64,000 nt of DNA from Prevotella sp. (GTDB lineage Bacteria > Bacteroidota > Bacteroidia > Bacteroidales > Bacteroidaceae), in NCBI GenBank assembly GCA_021204905.1, contig JAJPYN010000016.1, forward strand, positions 40,434 to 104,433, written 5' to 3'. Below the pieces are notes generated by a model that searched no databases, had not been told where the DNA came from, and worked only from the letters and a program-made list of their open reading frames with translations. Of the stretch, positions 9,023 through 17,318 are shown in pieces (the first letter of the stretch is position 1; each line of letters starts with the position of its first letter). Both the position numbers and the translations under genes were made by a program.

Positions 9023-9448
9023 TCATTTCCCTTTCGCGCTAAGCGCCTCAATTGCAAGGCGGTAGCTGTCGAGACCGAAGCCGCAGATCACCCCTTCGCA
9101 CGCCGCGGAGATCATCGACCGGTGCCTATATTCCTCGCGCCGGTGGACATTCGAGATATGCACCTCCACGACGGGCGCTTTGATGGAGCGGATGCAGTCG
9201 GCAAGGGCGATGCTCGTGTGGGTGTACGCCCCGGCGTTGAGCACGATGCCGTCAACAGTGAAGCCCACTTTTTGCATCGCGTCGATCAGCTCGCCCTCGA
9301 TGTTGCTTTGGAAATAATCAATCTCGATGCCGGCATAGCGCGCCTTGAGCTCCGGCAGATAGCGCTCGAACGAGGTGCTCCCGTAAACATCCGGCTCGCG
9401 CGTGCCTAGCAGGTTAAGGTTCGGACCGTTGACAATCAGAATTTTCAT
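9023..9448 (-). CDS. aroQ: Type II 3-dehydroquinate dehydratase
   Basis: 141-residue shikimate-pathway enzyme that dehydrates 3-dehydroquinate. The ATG at 9448 is chosen because it begins MKILIVNGPNLNLLGTREP, the standard family N-terminus with the catalytic Arg and Tyr (TREPDVYGS). An upstream in-frame TTG at 9583 would add 45 unrelated residues. The motifs NAGAYTHTSIAL and EVHISNVHRREEYRHRS (catalytic His and substrate loop) are present. First gene of the minus-strand cluster, with a TACTTTTG -7 box about 95 bases upstream at 9544-9551. Confidence 0.96.
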   Translation of the reverse strand: MKILIVNGPNLNLLGTREPDVYGSTSFERYLPELKARYAGIEIDYFQSNIEGELIDAMQKVGFTVDGIVLNAGAYTHTSIALADCIRSIKAPVVEVHISNVHRREEYRHRSMISAACEGVICGFGLDSYRLAIEALSAKGK

Positions 9449-9531
9449 ACGCCGTAAAGAAAAAATTAAGTCCCGCGCCGGGGCAATCGCGTTTTCCCGA
9501 AGCCTTTTGCCGTTGGCGCGAAGATTGTTTG

Positions 9532-9551
9532 TAAATTTGTGAGCAAAAGTA
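9532..9551. promoter_or_regulatory. Face-to-face -7 promoter boxes for xerD and aroQ
   Basis: TAAATTTG on the plus strand (9532-9539) lies just upstream of xerD, and TACTTTTG on the minus strand (9544-9551) lies upstream of aroQ. Both fit the Bacteroidetes TAnnTTTG -7 consensus. The two boxes are four bases apart, and each start site would fall within or next to the other box, so the promoters should exclude each other. The -33 elements are less clear. Confidence 0.5.
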
Positions 9552-9557
9552 AAGAAA

Positions 9558-10484
9558 ATGGCAGAAAAGGGAAAGAAAAGCAACGGAAATATGGTCGGCC
9601 GATACCTGCGCTACTTGAAGCTCGAACGCAACTACTCGCCGAACACCATCCTCGCCTACGAGCACGACCTGAACTACCTCCTCGCCTTCTGCCGCGACAA
9701 CAACCTCCAACCCGAGAAGCTCTCTTTAGCCGACCTCCAACGCTTCTCGCAAACGCTGCCCTCGCGCGGCATCAAACCCTCGTCGCACGCACGCATCCTC
9801 AGCGGCATACGCTCGTTCTACGCGTGGCTCACCCTCGACGGTTATATCGACGCCGACCCCGCCGAACTGCTCGAGATGCCCCAGACAGGCAAGCACCTGC
9901 CCACCGTGTTAAGCGTCGAGGAGATCGATGCCATCGAAGCCGCCGTCGACCTGTCCAAACCCGAAGGCCACCGCAACCGCGCCATCATCGAAACGCTCTT
10001 CTCCTGCGGCCTGCGCGTCTCCGAACTGGTCAACCTCCGCCTCTCCGACATCCGCGCCGACGAGAAAATCCTGCGCATCATCGGCAAAGGACGGAAAGAG
10101 CGACTCGTGCCAATCTCAAATTCTGCCTTGCACGAATTGGAACTGTGGTATGCCTGCAGAAATAAATTTATGATAAAGCCCGGCGAAGAGGATTACGTCT
10201 TCATCAACCGCCGCGGCGCACACCTGACACGCACGATGATTCTTATAATGATAAAACGTCAAGCTGCAGAGGCGGGCATAAAGAAAACCATCTCGCCGCA
10301 CACCCTCCGCCATTCCTTCGCCACAGAAATGCTCCGCCGCGGCGCCGACCTGCGTTTCATACAAGCCATGCTCGGCCACGAGGACATCGGCACAACAGAA
10401 ATCTACACGCATATCGACAGCACCATGCTGCGCGAAGAAATACTGCTCCATCATCCGAGAAACAAGCGCAAAGAAAAGCCTTGA
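9558..10484 (+). CDS. xerD: Tyrosine recombinase XerD
   Basis: 308-residue site-specific recombinase, most likely the one that resolves chromosome dimers at dif. The N-terminal SAM-like domain (YLRYLKLERNYSPNTILAYEHDL) precedes a complete catalytic domain. The first Arg is in CGLRVSELVNL near residue 153, followed by HTLRHSF near 248, LGHED near 273 and the nucleophilic Tyr in EIYTHI near 282. The sequence is colinear with XerD rather than a phage integrase, and no attachment-site repeats are seen beside it. It is divergent from aroQ with a short shared promoter region. Confidence 0.92.
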   Translation: MAEKGKKSNGNMVGRYLRYLKLERNYSPNTILAYEHDLNYLLAFCRDNNLQPEKLSLADLQRFSQTLPSRGIKPSSHARILSGIRSFYAWLTLDGYIDADPAELLEMPQTGKHLPTVLSVEEIDAIEAAVDLSKPEGHRNRAIIETLFSCGLRVSELVNLRLSDIRADEKILRIIGKGRKERLVPISNSALHELELWYACRNKFMIKPGEEDYVFINRRGAHLTRTMILIMIKRQAAEAGIKKTISPHTLRHSFATEMLRRGADLRFIQAMLGHEDIGTTEIYTHIDSTMLREEILLHHPRNKRKEKP

Positions 10485-10679
10485 AGTTGAAACGAAGGTT
10501 GAAAGGAAATTGAAAGAAAGTTGAAACGAAGGCGACAACGAAGGCTGGTGCGAAATAGCGCAGAGGTGAGCCGGAGGATTAGTAGCGACTAAGATAATGA
10601 CAACCCTTTCCAAAACTCCGCTCCGGATTGATTAACGTCAAGAACAACGCCCTTTTCCGCATTCCGCACACCCCTTTTC
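10485..10679 (+). other. Gene-free spacer after xerD
   Basis: No coding region is supported. 10483-10535 holds several imperfect repeats of the motif GTTGAAA separated by purine-rich spacers, and 10553-10626 is an inverted copy of a dispersed intergenic repeat listed separately. No terminator with a U-tract is seen directly after xerD. Confidence 0.5.
10553..10626 (-). repeat. Dispersed ~70-base intergenic repeat, copy 1 (inverted)
   Basis: Read on the minus strand it contains GCGGAGTTTTGG, then TTATCTTAGTCGC, then CCGGCTCACCTCTGCG. The same ordered blocks occur on the plus strand at 14117-14190 and 43765-43836. All three lie between genes, next to a gene end. Confidence 0.7.
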
Positions 10680-10710
10680 TTGCGCGTTAGCCCAATGCGC
10701 CCTACCTTTG
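10680..10710 (+). promoter_or_regulatory. Bacteroidetes-type promoter of candidate ncRNA
   Basis: TTG at 10680-10682 and TACCTTTG at 10703-10710 are separated by exactly 20 bases, matching the -33/-7 consensus. The predicted start is near 10717. No protein-coding gene begins in the following 250 bases before a strong terminator. Confidence 0.7.
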
Positions 10711-10716
10711 CAACAG

Positions 10717-10960
10717 CTTTCCGGGAGAAAGGGGCTCGGGCTTCGGACAAACTCCCGCGAACGGCTCGAAAAAGAACGAAAGATTGTTTAGGTTAGTAGT
10801 AATAGATTTAGGTTTTTAGTTATTAGTTTAAGGTAATTCAAGATTGTTTAACGGCTAACAATGCCGACCGCGAGGCCAGCATTTTTACAACTGACAAAAC
10901 AGTAGGTTAAACATAATCAAAAAGGCACCGGTGTTCGCGACGAATGCCGGTGTTTTGTTT
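10717..10960 (+). ncRNA. Candidate stand-alone non-coding RNA of about 240 nt
   Basis: The unit is bounded by its own promoter (10680-10710) and a strong hairpin terminator (10926-10960), and the next gene, mtgA, has a separate promoter that begins within the terminator tail. The 5' part can form a stem between CGGGAG (10722-10727) and CTCCCG (10752-10757). The middle is AT-rich, with repeated TTAGGTT/TTTAGTTA motifs. The only short frame of note starts at ATG 10861 and is 14 codons long (MPTARPAFLQLTKQ). I do not recognise an RNA family; 6S RNA or a small regulatory RNA are possibilities. Confidence 0.5.
10926..10960 (+). terminator. Strong intrinsic terminator
   Basis: CACCGGTGTTCG (10926-10937), loop CGA, then CGAATGCCGGTG (10941-10952) forms a 12-pair stem with two G-T wobbles, followed by TTTTGTTT. 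An A-tract precedes the stem, so it may also work in the opposite direction. Confidence 0.8.
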
Positions 10961-10989
10961 GCATAAGCCAAGCCTTTAAACTACCTTTG
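10958..10989 (+). promoter_or_regulatory. mtgA promoter
   Basis: TTTG at 10958-10961 and TACCTTTG at 10982-10989 with a 20-base spacer. The -33 element overlaps the U-tract of the preceding terminator. The expected start near 10996 leaves a leader of about 14 bases before the mtgA ATG. Confidence 0.7.
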
Positions 10990-11009
10990 AACCGTCGCTC
11001 GCCTTCGAA

Positions 11010-11738
11010 ATGAAACTCGTTTTGAAAATAATCACATGGGTCCTCGCGCTGTTCTTCGGCACGACCATCCTTGCCGTACTCCTCTTTCGCCACGTGCCCG
11101 TCTACGCCACGCCGCTGATGTTCATCCGCCTCGCCGAACAAGCGAAGGCCGGCTCGCAGCTCCGCCTCTACCACCGCTGGATGCCGCTCGACGAGATGGC
11201 CCCGAGCATGCCCGTGGCGGTGATGGCCTCCGAGGACCAGCGCTTCCTGCTCCACCACGGCTTCGACGTCAAGGCCATCAAGGCCGCGCAGGAGCATAAC
11301 AAAACCGGCAAGACGATGCACGGGGCGAGCACCATCAGTCAGCAGACGGCGAAAAACGTGTTCCTCTGGCCGGGGCGGTCGTGGCTCAGGAAAGGCCTCG
11401 AAGCCTATTTCACCGTGCTCATCGAACTGCTGTGGGACAAGCACCGCATAATGGAGGTTTACCTTAATTCGATTGAGATGGGCGACGGCATCTACGGCAC
11501 GTTCTCCGCAGCAAAGCACAAGTTCGGGCGCGCACCGGCGGAGATGACGCGCGGACAATGCGCACTGCTCGCCGCCACGCTGCCCAACCCCCGCCGCTTC
11601 GACGCCGCGAACCCGAGCGCGTACATGCTCAAACGGCAGCGCCAGATAGAGCAGCAAATGAAATTCATCCCGCTCTTCCCCAAGAAAGGCGAGAAGATTA
11701 ACCCGAAAACAGTCTCCGGCGGCATCTATGCCAAATAA
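11010..11738 (+). CDS. mtgA: Monofunctional peptidoglycan glycosyltransferase
   Basis: 242-residue inner-membrane enzyme that polymerises lipid II into glycan strands. A single N-terminal membrane anchor (about residues 3-25) is followed by a GT51 domain. The catalytic Glu lies in VMASEDQRFLLHHGFD near residue 74, and the motif GASTISQQTAKNVFLW, the second Glu region (YFTVLIELLWDKHRIMEVYLN) and the GIYGTFSAAKHKFG segment follow. There is no transpeptidase domain, hence the monofunctional call. It has its own promoter and lies 15 bases before a UvrD/PcrA helicase gene. Confidence 0.95.
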   Translation: MKLVLKIITWVLALFFGTTILAVLLFRHVPVYATPLMFIRLAEQAKAGSQLRLYHRWMPLDEMAPSMPVAVMASEDQRFLLHHGFDVKAIKAAQEHNKTGKTMHGASTISQQTAKNVFLWPGRSWLRKGLEAYFTVLIELLWDKHRIMEVYLNSIEMGDGIYGTFSAAKHKFGRAPAEMTRGQCALLAATLPNPRRFDAANPSAYMLKRQRQIEQQMKFIPLFPKKGEKINPKTVSGGIYAK

Positions 11739-11753
11739 ATCCTTCGCGCGACA

Positions 11754-14051
11754 ATGGCCAACGACGATTTCATAAACGCCCTCAACGAACGCCAGCGCGA
11801 AGCCGTGGAATACGCTGCCGGACCAATGCTCGTCATCGCCGGCGCCGGCTCGGGCAAGACGCGCATGCTCACCTGCCGCATAGCGTGGCTCATCCGCCAA
11901 GGCGTGAACCCCGGCAACATCCTCGCGCTGACCTTCACCAACAAAGCCGCCAACGAGATGAAAGAGCGCATCGCCAACCTCGTGGGCAGCGACAACGCGC
12001 GGCACATCAGCATGGGCACGTTCCACTCGCGCTTCCTGCGTATCCTGCGCGAGGAGTATGCCGCCGCGGGCTTTAAGAAAAATTTTTCCGTTTACGACGA
12101 AAGCAATTCGCAAAGTCTGATTAAAACCATCATCCGCGAGATGAAGCTCGACGACAAAACCTATAAGCCGTCGGCCGTGCATGCACGCATCTCGCGCGCG
12201 AAAAACAACATGCTCGGTGCCGCGGAATATGCCGCCGACCGCGAATTAACCGAGCGCGACCGCCAAGCACGCACCCCCGCCATAGCGCAGATTTTCTTAA
12301 CCTATGAGCAACGCCTGCGCGCGGCCAACGCCATCGATTTCGACGGGTTGCTGCTCGAGACCTACCGCCTCTTCCGCGACAACGACGCCATACGCCGCAA
12401 GTGGGAGGAGCATTTTCAGCATATCCTCGTCGACGAATATCAAGACACCAACCGCGTGCAGCAGGCCGTGCTGACCCAACTGACACGCGCGCGGCAAAAC
12501 ATCTGCGTGGTGGGCGACGACGCGCAAAGCATCTACGCCTTCCGCGGCGCAAACATCGACAATATCCTCTCGTTCACAACGGTCTACCCCGCGGCGAAAC
12601 TCTTCAAACTCGAGCGCAACTACCGCAGCACGCAGCGCATCGTCAACGCCGCGAACAGTCTCATCCATCACAACAAAGGGCAAATCGCGAAGGATGTTTT
12701 TTCGAACAATGAAGAGGGCGAAAAGCTGCGACTGATAAAGACTTATTCCGACACCGACGAAGCCAACACCGTCGCCATCGAGATCGAGAAAATACGCCGC
12801 GCCGACCGCTGCGACTACGCCGCCTTCGCCGTGCTCTACCGCACCAACGCGCAGAGCCGCTCGTTCGAGGACGCCTTCCGCCGCCGCGCCATACCATACC
12901 GCATCTACGCCGGCATGTCGTTCTATCAGCGCAAGGAGATAATGGACATCATCGCCTATTTCCGGCTCGTGGCGAACCCCGACGACGAAGAGGCCTTCAA
13001 GCGCATCATCAACTACCCCGCGCGCGGCATAGGCGAGGTAACGCTCGCGCGGATCTCTGCGGCGGCGAGAAAGGCGAACGCGAGCCTATGGCAGGTGTGC
13101 AGCGCGCCGGAAGCCTATTCGCTCGATGTCAACGAAGGCACGAGAAACAAGCTGCTCGCCTTCGCAAGCCTAATTAACGGTTTCCGCAGCCGGCTGGACA
13201 AAGACAACGCGTTCGTTCTGGGGCAATACATCATCAAAAACAGCGGCATCATCGCCGACATAAGCGCCTTGGACGAGACCGAGCGCATCACGCGGCAGGA
13301 GAACATCGACGAGTTCGGTAACGCGCTGAGCGACTTCGTGGCTGACTGCGAGGAGGAGGGGCGGCCGGACGAGGCGACGCTCGAGCAGTTCATGCAGGAA
13401 GTGGCGCTGCAGACCGACCGCGATAATGACGGACCGGACGACGAGCCGCGCGTGGCGTTGATGACGGTGCACGCTGCGAAAGGGCTCGAGTTCCCGACGG
13501 TCTTCGTTGTCGGCCTCGACGAAAACATCTTCCCTTCGTCGCGGGCGATGCTGTCCTCGCGCGAGATGGAGGAGGAGCGGCGGTTGCTCTACGTGGCCAT
13601 CACGCGTGCGGCGCGGCATTGCATCCTCACCTGCGCGAAGACGCGTTGGCGTTACGGCAAGACGGAATATTTCGCGCCGAGCCGTTTCTTGAAAGACATC
13701 GACGCGCGGTTGGTCAGCGGCGAAGAGGGTGAAGAAAAAGGCGAAGGCAAGGGCGAAGAAAGGGGCGCAAGGTTGTTTGAAAGGCCCTTTGAAAGGTTGC
13801 AAAATTCGCGGCCTGTGGCGACGCAGTTTCGTGCCGACCCGAAGTTCAAGCTTGTGCGGCGGCCGGCGTCGGTCGAGGCTTATTCGGGCGACTTGCGCGA
13901 GGGGCAGAAAATCGACCATGAGCGGTTCGGGTGCGGCGTGATCACGGCTCTCGAGGGCTCGGGCGACAGCGCGAAGGCGACGGTCGAGTTCGAGCATGCG
14001 GGCAGGAAGCAACTGATGTTGAAGTTCGCAAAGTTCACCGTGGTCGAGTAG
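11754..14051 (+). CDS. UvrD/PcrA-type superfamily I DNA helicase
   Basis: 765-residue ATP-dependent 3'-5' helicase for DNA repair and replication restart. All motifs are visible. The Q-motif LNERQREAVEY and Walker A AGAGSGKT are at about residues 10-36, FTNKAANEMKERI (Ia) follows, then VDEYQDTNRVQ (II), GDDAQSIYAFRGA (III), LERNYRST (IV), TVHAAKGLEFPTVFVVGL (V) and YVAITRAA (VI). The C-terminal region from about residue 650 is charged and ends with a Tudor-like segment (GQKIDHERFGCGVITALEG), as in PcrA/UvrD. It starts 15 bases after mtgA and probably shares its transcript. Confidence 0.94.
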   Translation: MANDDFINALNERQREAVEYAAGPMLVIAGAGSGKTRMLTCRIAWLIRQGVNPGNILALTFTNKAANEMKERIANLVGSDNARHISMGTFHSRFLRILREEYAAAGFKKNFSVYDESNSQSLIKTIIREMKLDDKTYKPSAVHARISRAKNNMLGAAEYAADRELTERDRQARTPAIAQIFLTYEQRLRAANAIDFDGLLLETYRLFRDNDAIRRKWEEHFQHILVDEYQDTNRVQQAVLTQLTRARQNICVVGDDAQSIYAFRGANIDNILSFTTVYPAAKLFKLERNYRSTQRIVNAANSLIHHNKGQIAKDVFSNNEEGEKLRLIKTYSDTDEANTVAIEIEKIRRADRCDYAAFAVLYRTNAQSRSFEDAFRRRAIPYRIYAGMSFYQRKEIMDIIAYFRLVANPDDEEAFKRIINYPARGIGEVTLARISAAARKANASLWQVCSAPEAYSLDVNEGTRNKLLAFASLINGFRSRLDKDNAFVLGQYIIKNSGIIADISALDETERITRQENIDEFGNALSDFVADCEEEGRPDEATLEQFMQEVALQTDRDNDGPDDEPRVALMTVHAAKGLEFPTVFVVGLDENIFPSSRAMLSSREMEEERRLLYVAITRAARHCILTCAKTRWRYGKTEYFAPSRFLKDIDARLVSGEEGEEKGEGKGEERGARLFERPFERLQNSRPVATQFRADPKFKLVRRPASVEAYSGDLREGQKIDHERFGCGVITALEGSGDSAKATVEFEHAGRKQLMLKFAKFTVVE

Positions 14052-14053
14052 GG

Positions 14054-14115
14054 CGAACCTTAATCGAAATTAATTCGAACCTTAATCGAGATTAATTCGA
14101 ACCTTAATCGAAAGG
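14054..14115 (+). repeat. 22-base tandem repeat, 2.8 copies
   Basis: Units at 14054-14075, 14076-14097 and a partial one at 14098-14115, each beginning CGAACCTTAATCGA. It lies directly after the helicase stop codon. No stable hairpin beyond TTAATCGA/TTCGAATTAA-like self-complementarity is evident. Confidence 0.85.
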
Positions 14116-14116
14116 C

Positions 14117-14190
14117 TGCGAGCGGAGTTTAGTTCGAAAAAACTTTATCTTAGTCGCAACTGTAATCCGGCTCAACTTTGCGGAATGAGC
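14117..14190 (+). repeat. Dispersed ~70-base intergenic repeat, copy 2
   Basis: Carries GCGGAGTTTAG, CTTTATCTTAGTCGC and CCGGCTCAACTTTGCGG in the same order as the copies at 10553-10626 (inverted) and 43765-43836. It lies between the helicase gene and the TPP-riboswitch promoter. Confidence 0.7.
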
Positions 14191-14237
14191 ACAGCTTTCG
14201 CTGTCGCCTGCGTTTCAACGTTTTTTTGCCTTCTTGT

Positions 14238-14269
14238 TTTGCTTAAAGCATTTTTTAGCCTTACCTTTG
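14238..14269 (+). promoter_or_regulatory. Promoter of the TPP-riboswitch operon
   Basis: TTTG at 14238-14241 and TACCTTTG at 14262-14269 with a 20-base spacer, a full match to the Bacteroidetes consensus. The predicted start is near 14276, just upstream of the riboswitch. Confidence 0.75.
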
Positions 14270-14286
14270 CAACCGTAATGACAGAT

Positions 14287-14362
14287 TTATTAGGGGTGCT
14301 CGTTTTTTGGCGGGCTGAGAACAAACCCTCGAACTTGATCCGGGTAATGCCGGCGGAAGAAT
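14287..14362 (+). promoter_or_regulatory. TPP riboswitch (THI element)
   Basis: The conserved thi-box landmarks occur in order: GGGGTGC at 14293-14299, CTGAGA at 14315-14320, ACCC shortly after, then GAACTTGATCCGGGTAATGCCGGCG. These bind thiamine pyrophosphate. Only about 14 bases separate the element from the receptor start codon at 14377 and no terminator hairpin is visible, so control is more likely at translation initiation than by attenuation. The regulated genes are the TonB-dependent receptor and PnuC-type transporter downstream. Confidence 0.93.
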
Positions 14363-14376
14363 ATAAATTGATTTTA

Positions 14377-16710
14377 ATGAAAAGGATTATTTTGCTTTGC
14401 TTGCTGTTCGCGGCGGTTGTTGCGAAGGGTATGGCTGCGGACGCGGACACGCTGCGTTCGCACGATTTGGAAGAGGTGGTGGTCGACGGCGTGCGCGTCA
14501 AGGGCGATGCGCCGTTTGCGGTGTCGAACATTTCGGAGAAGGAGCTGCATTCGTTTGCGAAGACCTCGCGCGAGCTGCCCTTTCTCTTTGCGCGGACGCC
14601 GGGTGTGCTGGCGTGGAGCGAGAACGGCTTGGGCACGGGTACTACCTACCTGCGCATTCGCGGTGCTGCCGATTCGCGCATTAATGTTACGATTGACGGC
14701 GTGCAGATGAACTCGCCGGAGGACGAATGCGTGTTTTGGGCGAACATGAATTCCTACGCGTTCCTGCTCGGCGGTGTGCAGATTCAAAGGGGCGTCGGGA
14801 GTTCGACCAATGGCGACGGGGCGTTCGGCGGCAATATCGCTCTGCAGACCAAGGCGCCTTTGCTTGACCCTTCGATGGAGGTGAATGTCAGCGTGGGCTC
14901 GTACGGTACGGTGAACGCGGGGGGTTCGTTCTCGACGGGCCTGCTCTTCGATCATCTTGTTTTCGACGGCGCCTACCACCACACGCGCACCGACGGGTTT
15001 ATGCACGGTACTTCGGGCAAGTCAGGCTCGTATTACGGCGGGCTGACATGGTACGGCAAGAACGTGGTGCTGCGCTATAAAAATATCGGCAACTACGAGA
15101 AGACCGGGCAGGCGTGGAACGGGCTCGACACGGGCGATCTGCTCGACGGCAACTACGGTGTGGCGACGGGCCTGAATTCGTATAAGGATTTCTGGAATGC
15201 CGGGCTGGGGCGGTATAACAACCTTTTCGAGAGCCTGAACGACGCTTATGATGCTTCGGCGGGCACGAGCCGCTACATGATGAGCGACGGCAGTTATTGG
15301 CCGAAGACGACGGACAATTTCTGGCAGGATCACAACCTGCTCTCGGCCGCGGTCAACCTCAGCGAGCATTGGAAGATGTCGGGCACGCTGCATTACACTT
15401 ACGGCTACGGCTATTACGACGAGTTTAGAAGCGGCAACAAGCTGTCTAAATTCGGGCTCGCGGAATTTGTTAAGAGCGACGGCGAGACGCTGACAAAGAC
15501 CGATTTCGTCAGGCGCAAGGGACTCACGCAGCACACCTACGGCGTTGTGTGGAACATCAATTACAGCGACCGCCGCTGGGATGTCGTCGGGGGCTTGTCG
15601 TTGCAGAATTTCGAGGGCAATCATTTCGGTTACCTCACGTACATCGCCGACAACGAGCTGGCAGAAGCTTACCTCGCCAATGGCCGTTACAAGTATTACG
15701 ACAGCGACGCGGAGAAGACCGACGGCAATGTGTTCGCTAAGGCAACGTTTAAGATTGACAAGCAGTGGAGTGCCTTTATTGACTTGCAATACCGGCATGT
15801 GGCTTACATCACGACGGGCATCAACGACAAGTTTTATTCGACCGATGAAGGCTACGAGAACCAGCGTTTGGACATTAATGAAAAGTACGGTTTCTTCAAC
15901 CCGAAGGCCGGCGTTAACTGGCAGTTGAACGGGCACCGCGCATACGCCTCGATAGCCGTCAGCCACCGCGAGCCCGAGCGCAATAATTTCACCGACAACG
16001 GTTCCTACGACGCGCCGAAAGCCGAGCGTTTGACCGACCTCGAGATCGGTTACGCTTACAACGGCGGCACGTGGCACGCGGGGCTCGGCGCTTACTACAT
16101 GAAATACCGCAACCAGTTCGTGCAGACAGGCGAGGTGAGCGACATCGGCGAGGCGCTGACGACGAACATCAAGGATTCTTATCGTATGGGCATCGAGCTC
16201 ACTGCCGACTATTCGCCGTGGCCGTTCCTCGAGCTGTCGGGCAACGCCGCGCTGTCGGCCAACAGGATTAAGGATTTCGACGAGCATGTGGAGGATTGGG
16301 ACAACGGCGAGCAGGTTATTCACTACGACAACTCGACCCTCGCGTTCAGTCCCGCCGCCATTCTCAACGGTTTCGTTACGTTCAGTTATAAAGGGCTCGA
16401 GGCTGTCTGGCACACTAATTTCGTCTCGCGGCAATACCTCGACAACACCGCCTCGACAGACCGCGCGCTGCCGGCTTATTCGCAGAGCGACCTCTCGGCT
16501 TCGTACACCTTCAAGCTTAAACGCGCCGGCACGATCATCGTCGGCTGCAATTTAAACAATGTCTTCAACCGCCATTACGCGGCGAGCGGCTGGGTCTACT
16601 CCGCTATCTATGAGAGCGGCGGCCACACCAACGACAACCGCTACCGCGAGATCGGTTTCATCCCCATGGCCGGCCGCAATGCGATGGCAAACCTCACCTT
16701 CAGATTTTGA
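14377..16710 (+). CDS. TonB-dependent receptor, probable thiamine/TPP uptake (Omr1-like)
   Basis: 777-residue outer-membrane active transporter. I start it at ATG 14377, just after the riboswitch; the frame is open further upstream but that part is leader RNA. Residues 1-21 form a signal peptide (MKRIILLCLLFAAVVAKGMAA). A plug domain follows (LEEVVVDGVRVKGDAPFAVSN..., TTYLRIRGAADSRINVTIDGVQMN), then a 22-strand barrel ending in an aromatic residue (NAMANLTFRF). The TPP riboswitch upstream and the overlapping pnuC-type gene downstream indicate thiamine or a derivative as substrate; this is inferred from context. Confidence 0.88.
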   Translation: MKRIILLCLLFAAVVAKGMAADADTLRSHDLEEVVVDGVRVKGDAPFAVSNISEKELHSFAKTSRELPFLFARTPGVLAWSENGLGTGTTYLRIRGAADSRINVTIDGVQMNSPEDECVFWANMNSYAFLLGGVQIQRGVGSSTNGDGAFGGNIALQTKAPLLDPSMEVNVSVGSYGTVNAGGSFSTGLLFDHLVFDGAYHHTRTDGFMHGTSGKSGSYYGGLTWYGKNVVLRYKNIGNYEKTGQAWNGLDTGDLLDGNYGVATGLNSYKDFWNAGLGRYNNLFESLNDAYDASAGTSRYMMSDGSYWPKTTDNFWQDHNLLSAAVNLSEHWKMSGTLHYTYGYGYYDEFRSGNKLSKFGLAEFVKSDGETLTKTDFVRRKGLTQHTYGVVWNINYSDRRWDVVGGLSLQNFEGNHFGYLTYIADNELAEAYLANGRYKYYDSDAEKTDGNVFAKATFKIDKQWSAFIDLQYRHVAYITTGINDKFYSTDEGYENQRLDINEKYGFFNPKAGVNWQLNGHRAYASIAVSHREPERNNFTDNGSYDAPKAERLTDLEIGYAYNGGTWHAGLGAYYMKYRNQFVQTGEVSDIGEALTTNIKDSYRMGIELTADYSPWPFLELSGNAALSANRIKDFDEHVEDWDNGEQVIHYDNSTLAFSPAAILNGFVTFSYKGLEAVWHTNFVSRQYLDNTASTDRALPAYSQSDLSASYTFKLKRAGTIIVGCNLNNVFNRHYAASGWVYSAIYESGGHTNDNRYREIGFIPMAGRNAMANLTFRF

Positions 16711-17297
16711 CCTCATATCTCTTAAATAATTGCTTGGATATAGCGGGTGCCGTGCTGGGCCTGCTATATCTTTTTTTCGAGTTCCGCCGGAGCGTGTGGA
16801 TGTGGGTTACCGGCCTCGTCATGCCCGCGGTTTACGTGGTGGTGCTTTTCCAAAAAGGCATCTACGCCGATTGCGGCATGGAAGCGTATTATTTCCTCGC
16901 GGGGATCTACGGTCTGTGCTACTGGATAAAGGGCGGGACGAAAAAAGAGAAGAGGGTGGAAATAAGCCGCGTGCCGGAAAAATTAATCGCTGTCTTGAGC
17001 GTTATTGCCGCGGTGCTTTGGGGTTGCTTATGGCTGTTTCTGGCCTATTGCACCGACAGCACCGTGCCCTGCATCGACGCCTTCACAACGGCCTTGTCGG
17101 TGGTGGCGCTGTGGCTGCTGTCGAGGAAATACATCGAGCAATGGTGGCTGTGGTTCGTCGTCGACCTTGTCAGCACGGGACTGTACGTGTACAAAGGGCT
17201 CTACGGCCGCGCGCTGCTCTACGCGATTTACACGGTGGCGGCCATTTACGGCTACCGATTTTGGAAAAAGCGGATGGAAAGTCTGTCCGCGGTTTAA
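16707..17297 (+). CDS. pnuT: PnuC/PnuT-family vitamin transporter (probable thiamine)
   Basis: 196-residue inner-membrane protein with about seven hydrophobic helices, typical of the PnuC family. It has the aromatic-rich start FFEFRRSVWMWVTGLVMP and the family signature near the C-terminus, EQWWLWFVVDLVSTGLYVYKGL. It starts with TTG at 16707, overlapping the stop of the receptor gene by two bases (TTGA), so translation is probably coupled. Known PnuC members move nicotinamide riboside; the TPP riboswitch at 14287 makes thiamine the likely substrate (PnuT). The phosphorylating enzyme often found in such operons is not present next to it. Confidence 0.88.
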   Translation: MTSYLLNNCLDIAGAVLGLLYLFFEFRRSVWMWVTGLVMPAVYVVVLFQKGIYADCGMEAYYFLAGIYGLCYWIKGGTKKEKRVEISRVPEKLIAVLSVIAAVLWGCLWLFLAYCTDSTVPCIDAFTTALSVVALWLLSRKYIEQWWLWFVVDLVSTGLYVYKGLYGRALLYAIYTVAAIYGYRFWKKRMESLSAV

Positions 17298-17318
17298 CTT
17301 TTTAACAACATCAATACC

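Noticed and set aside
9558..10484. Integrase of a prophage or integrative element
   Set aside because: The gene matches housekeeping XerD in length and motifs and is surrounded by core genes, with no attachment-site repeats.
10917..12182. 421-codon minus-strand open frame
   Set aside because: It lies opposite mtgA and the helicase gene, both with intact motifs, and its Arg/Val/Ala/His-rich composition is that of an antisense shadow in GC-rich DNA.
15022..16434. 470-codon minus-strand open frame
   Set aside because: Antisense to the TonB-dependent receptor, with no recognisable domain and shadow-like composition.
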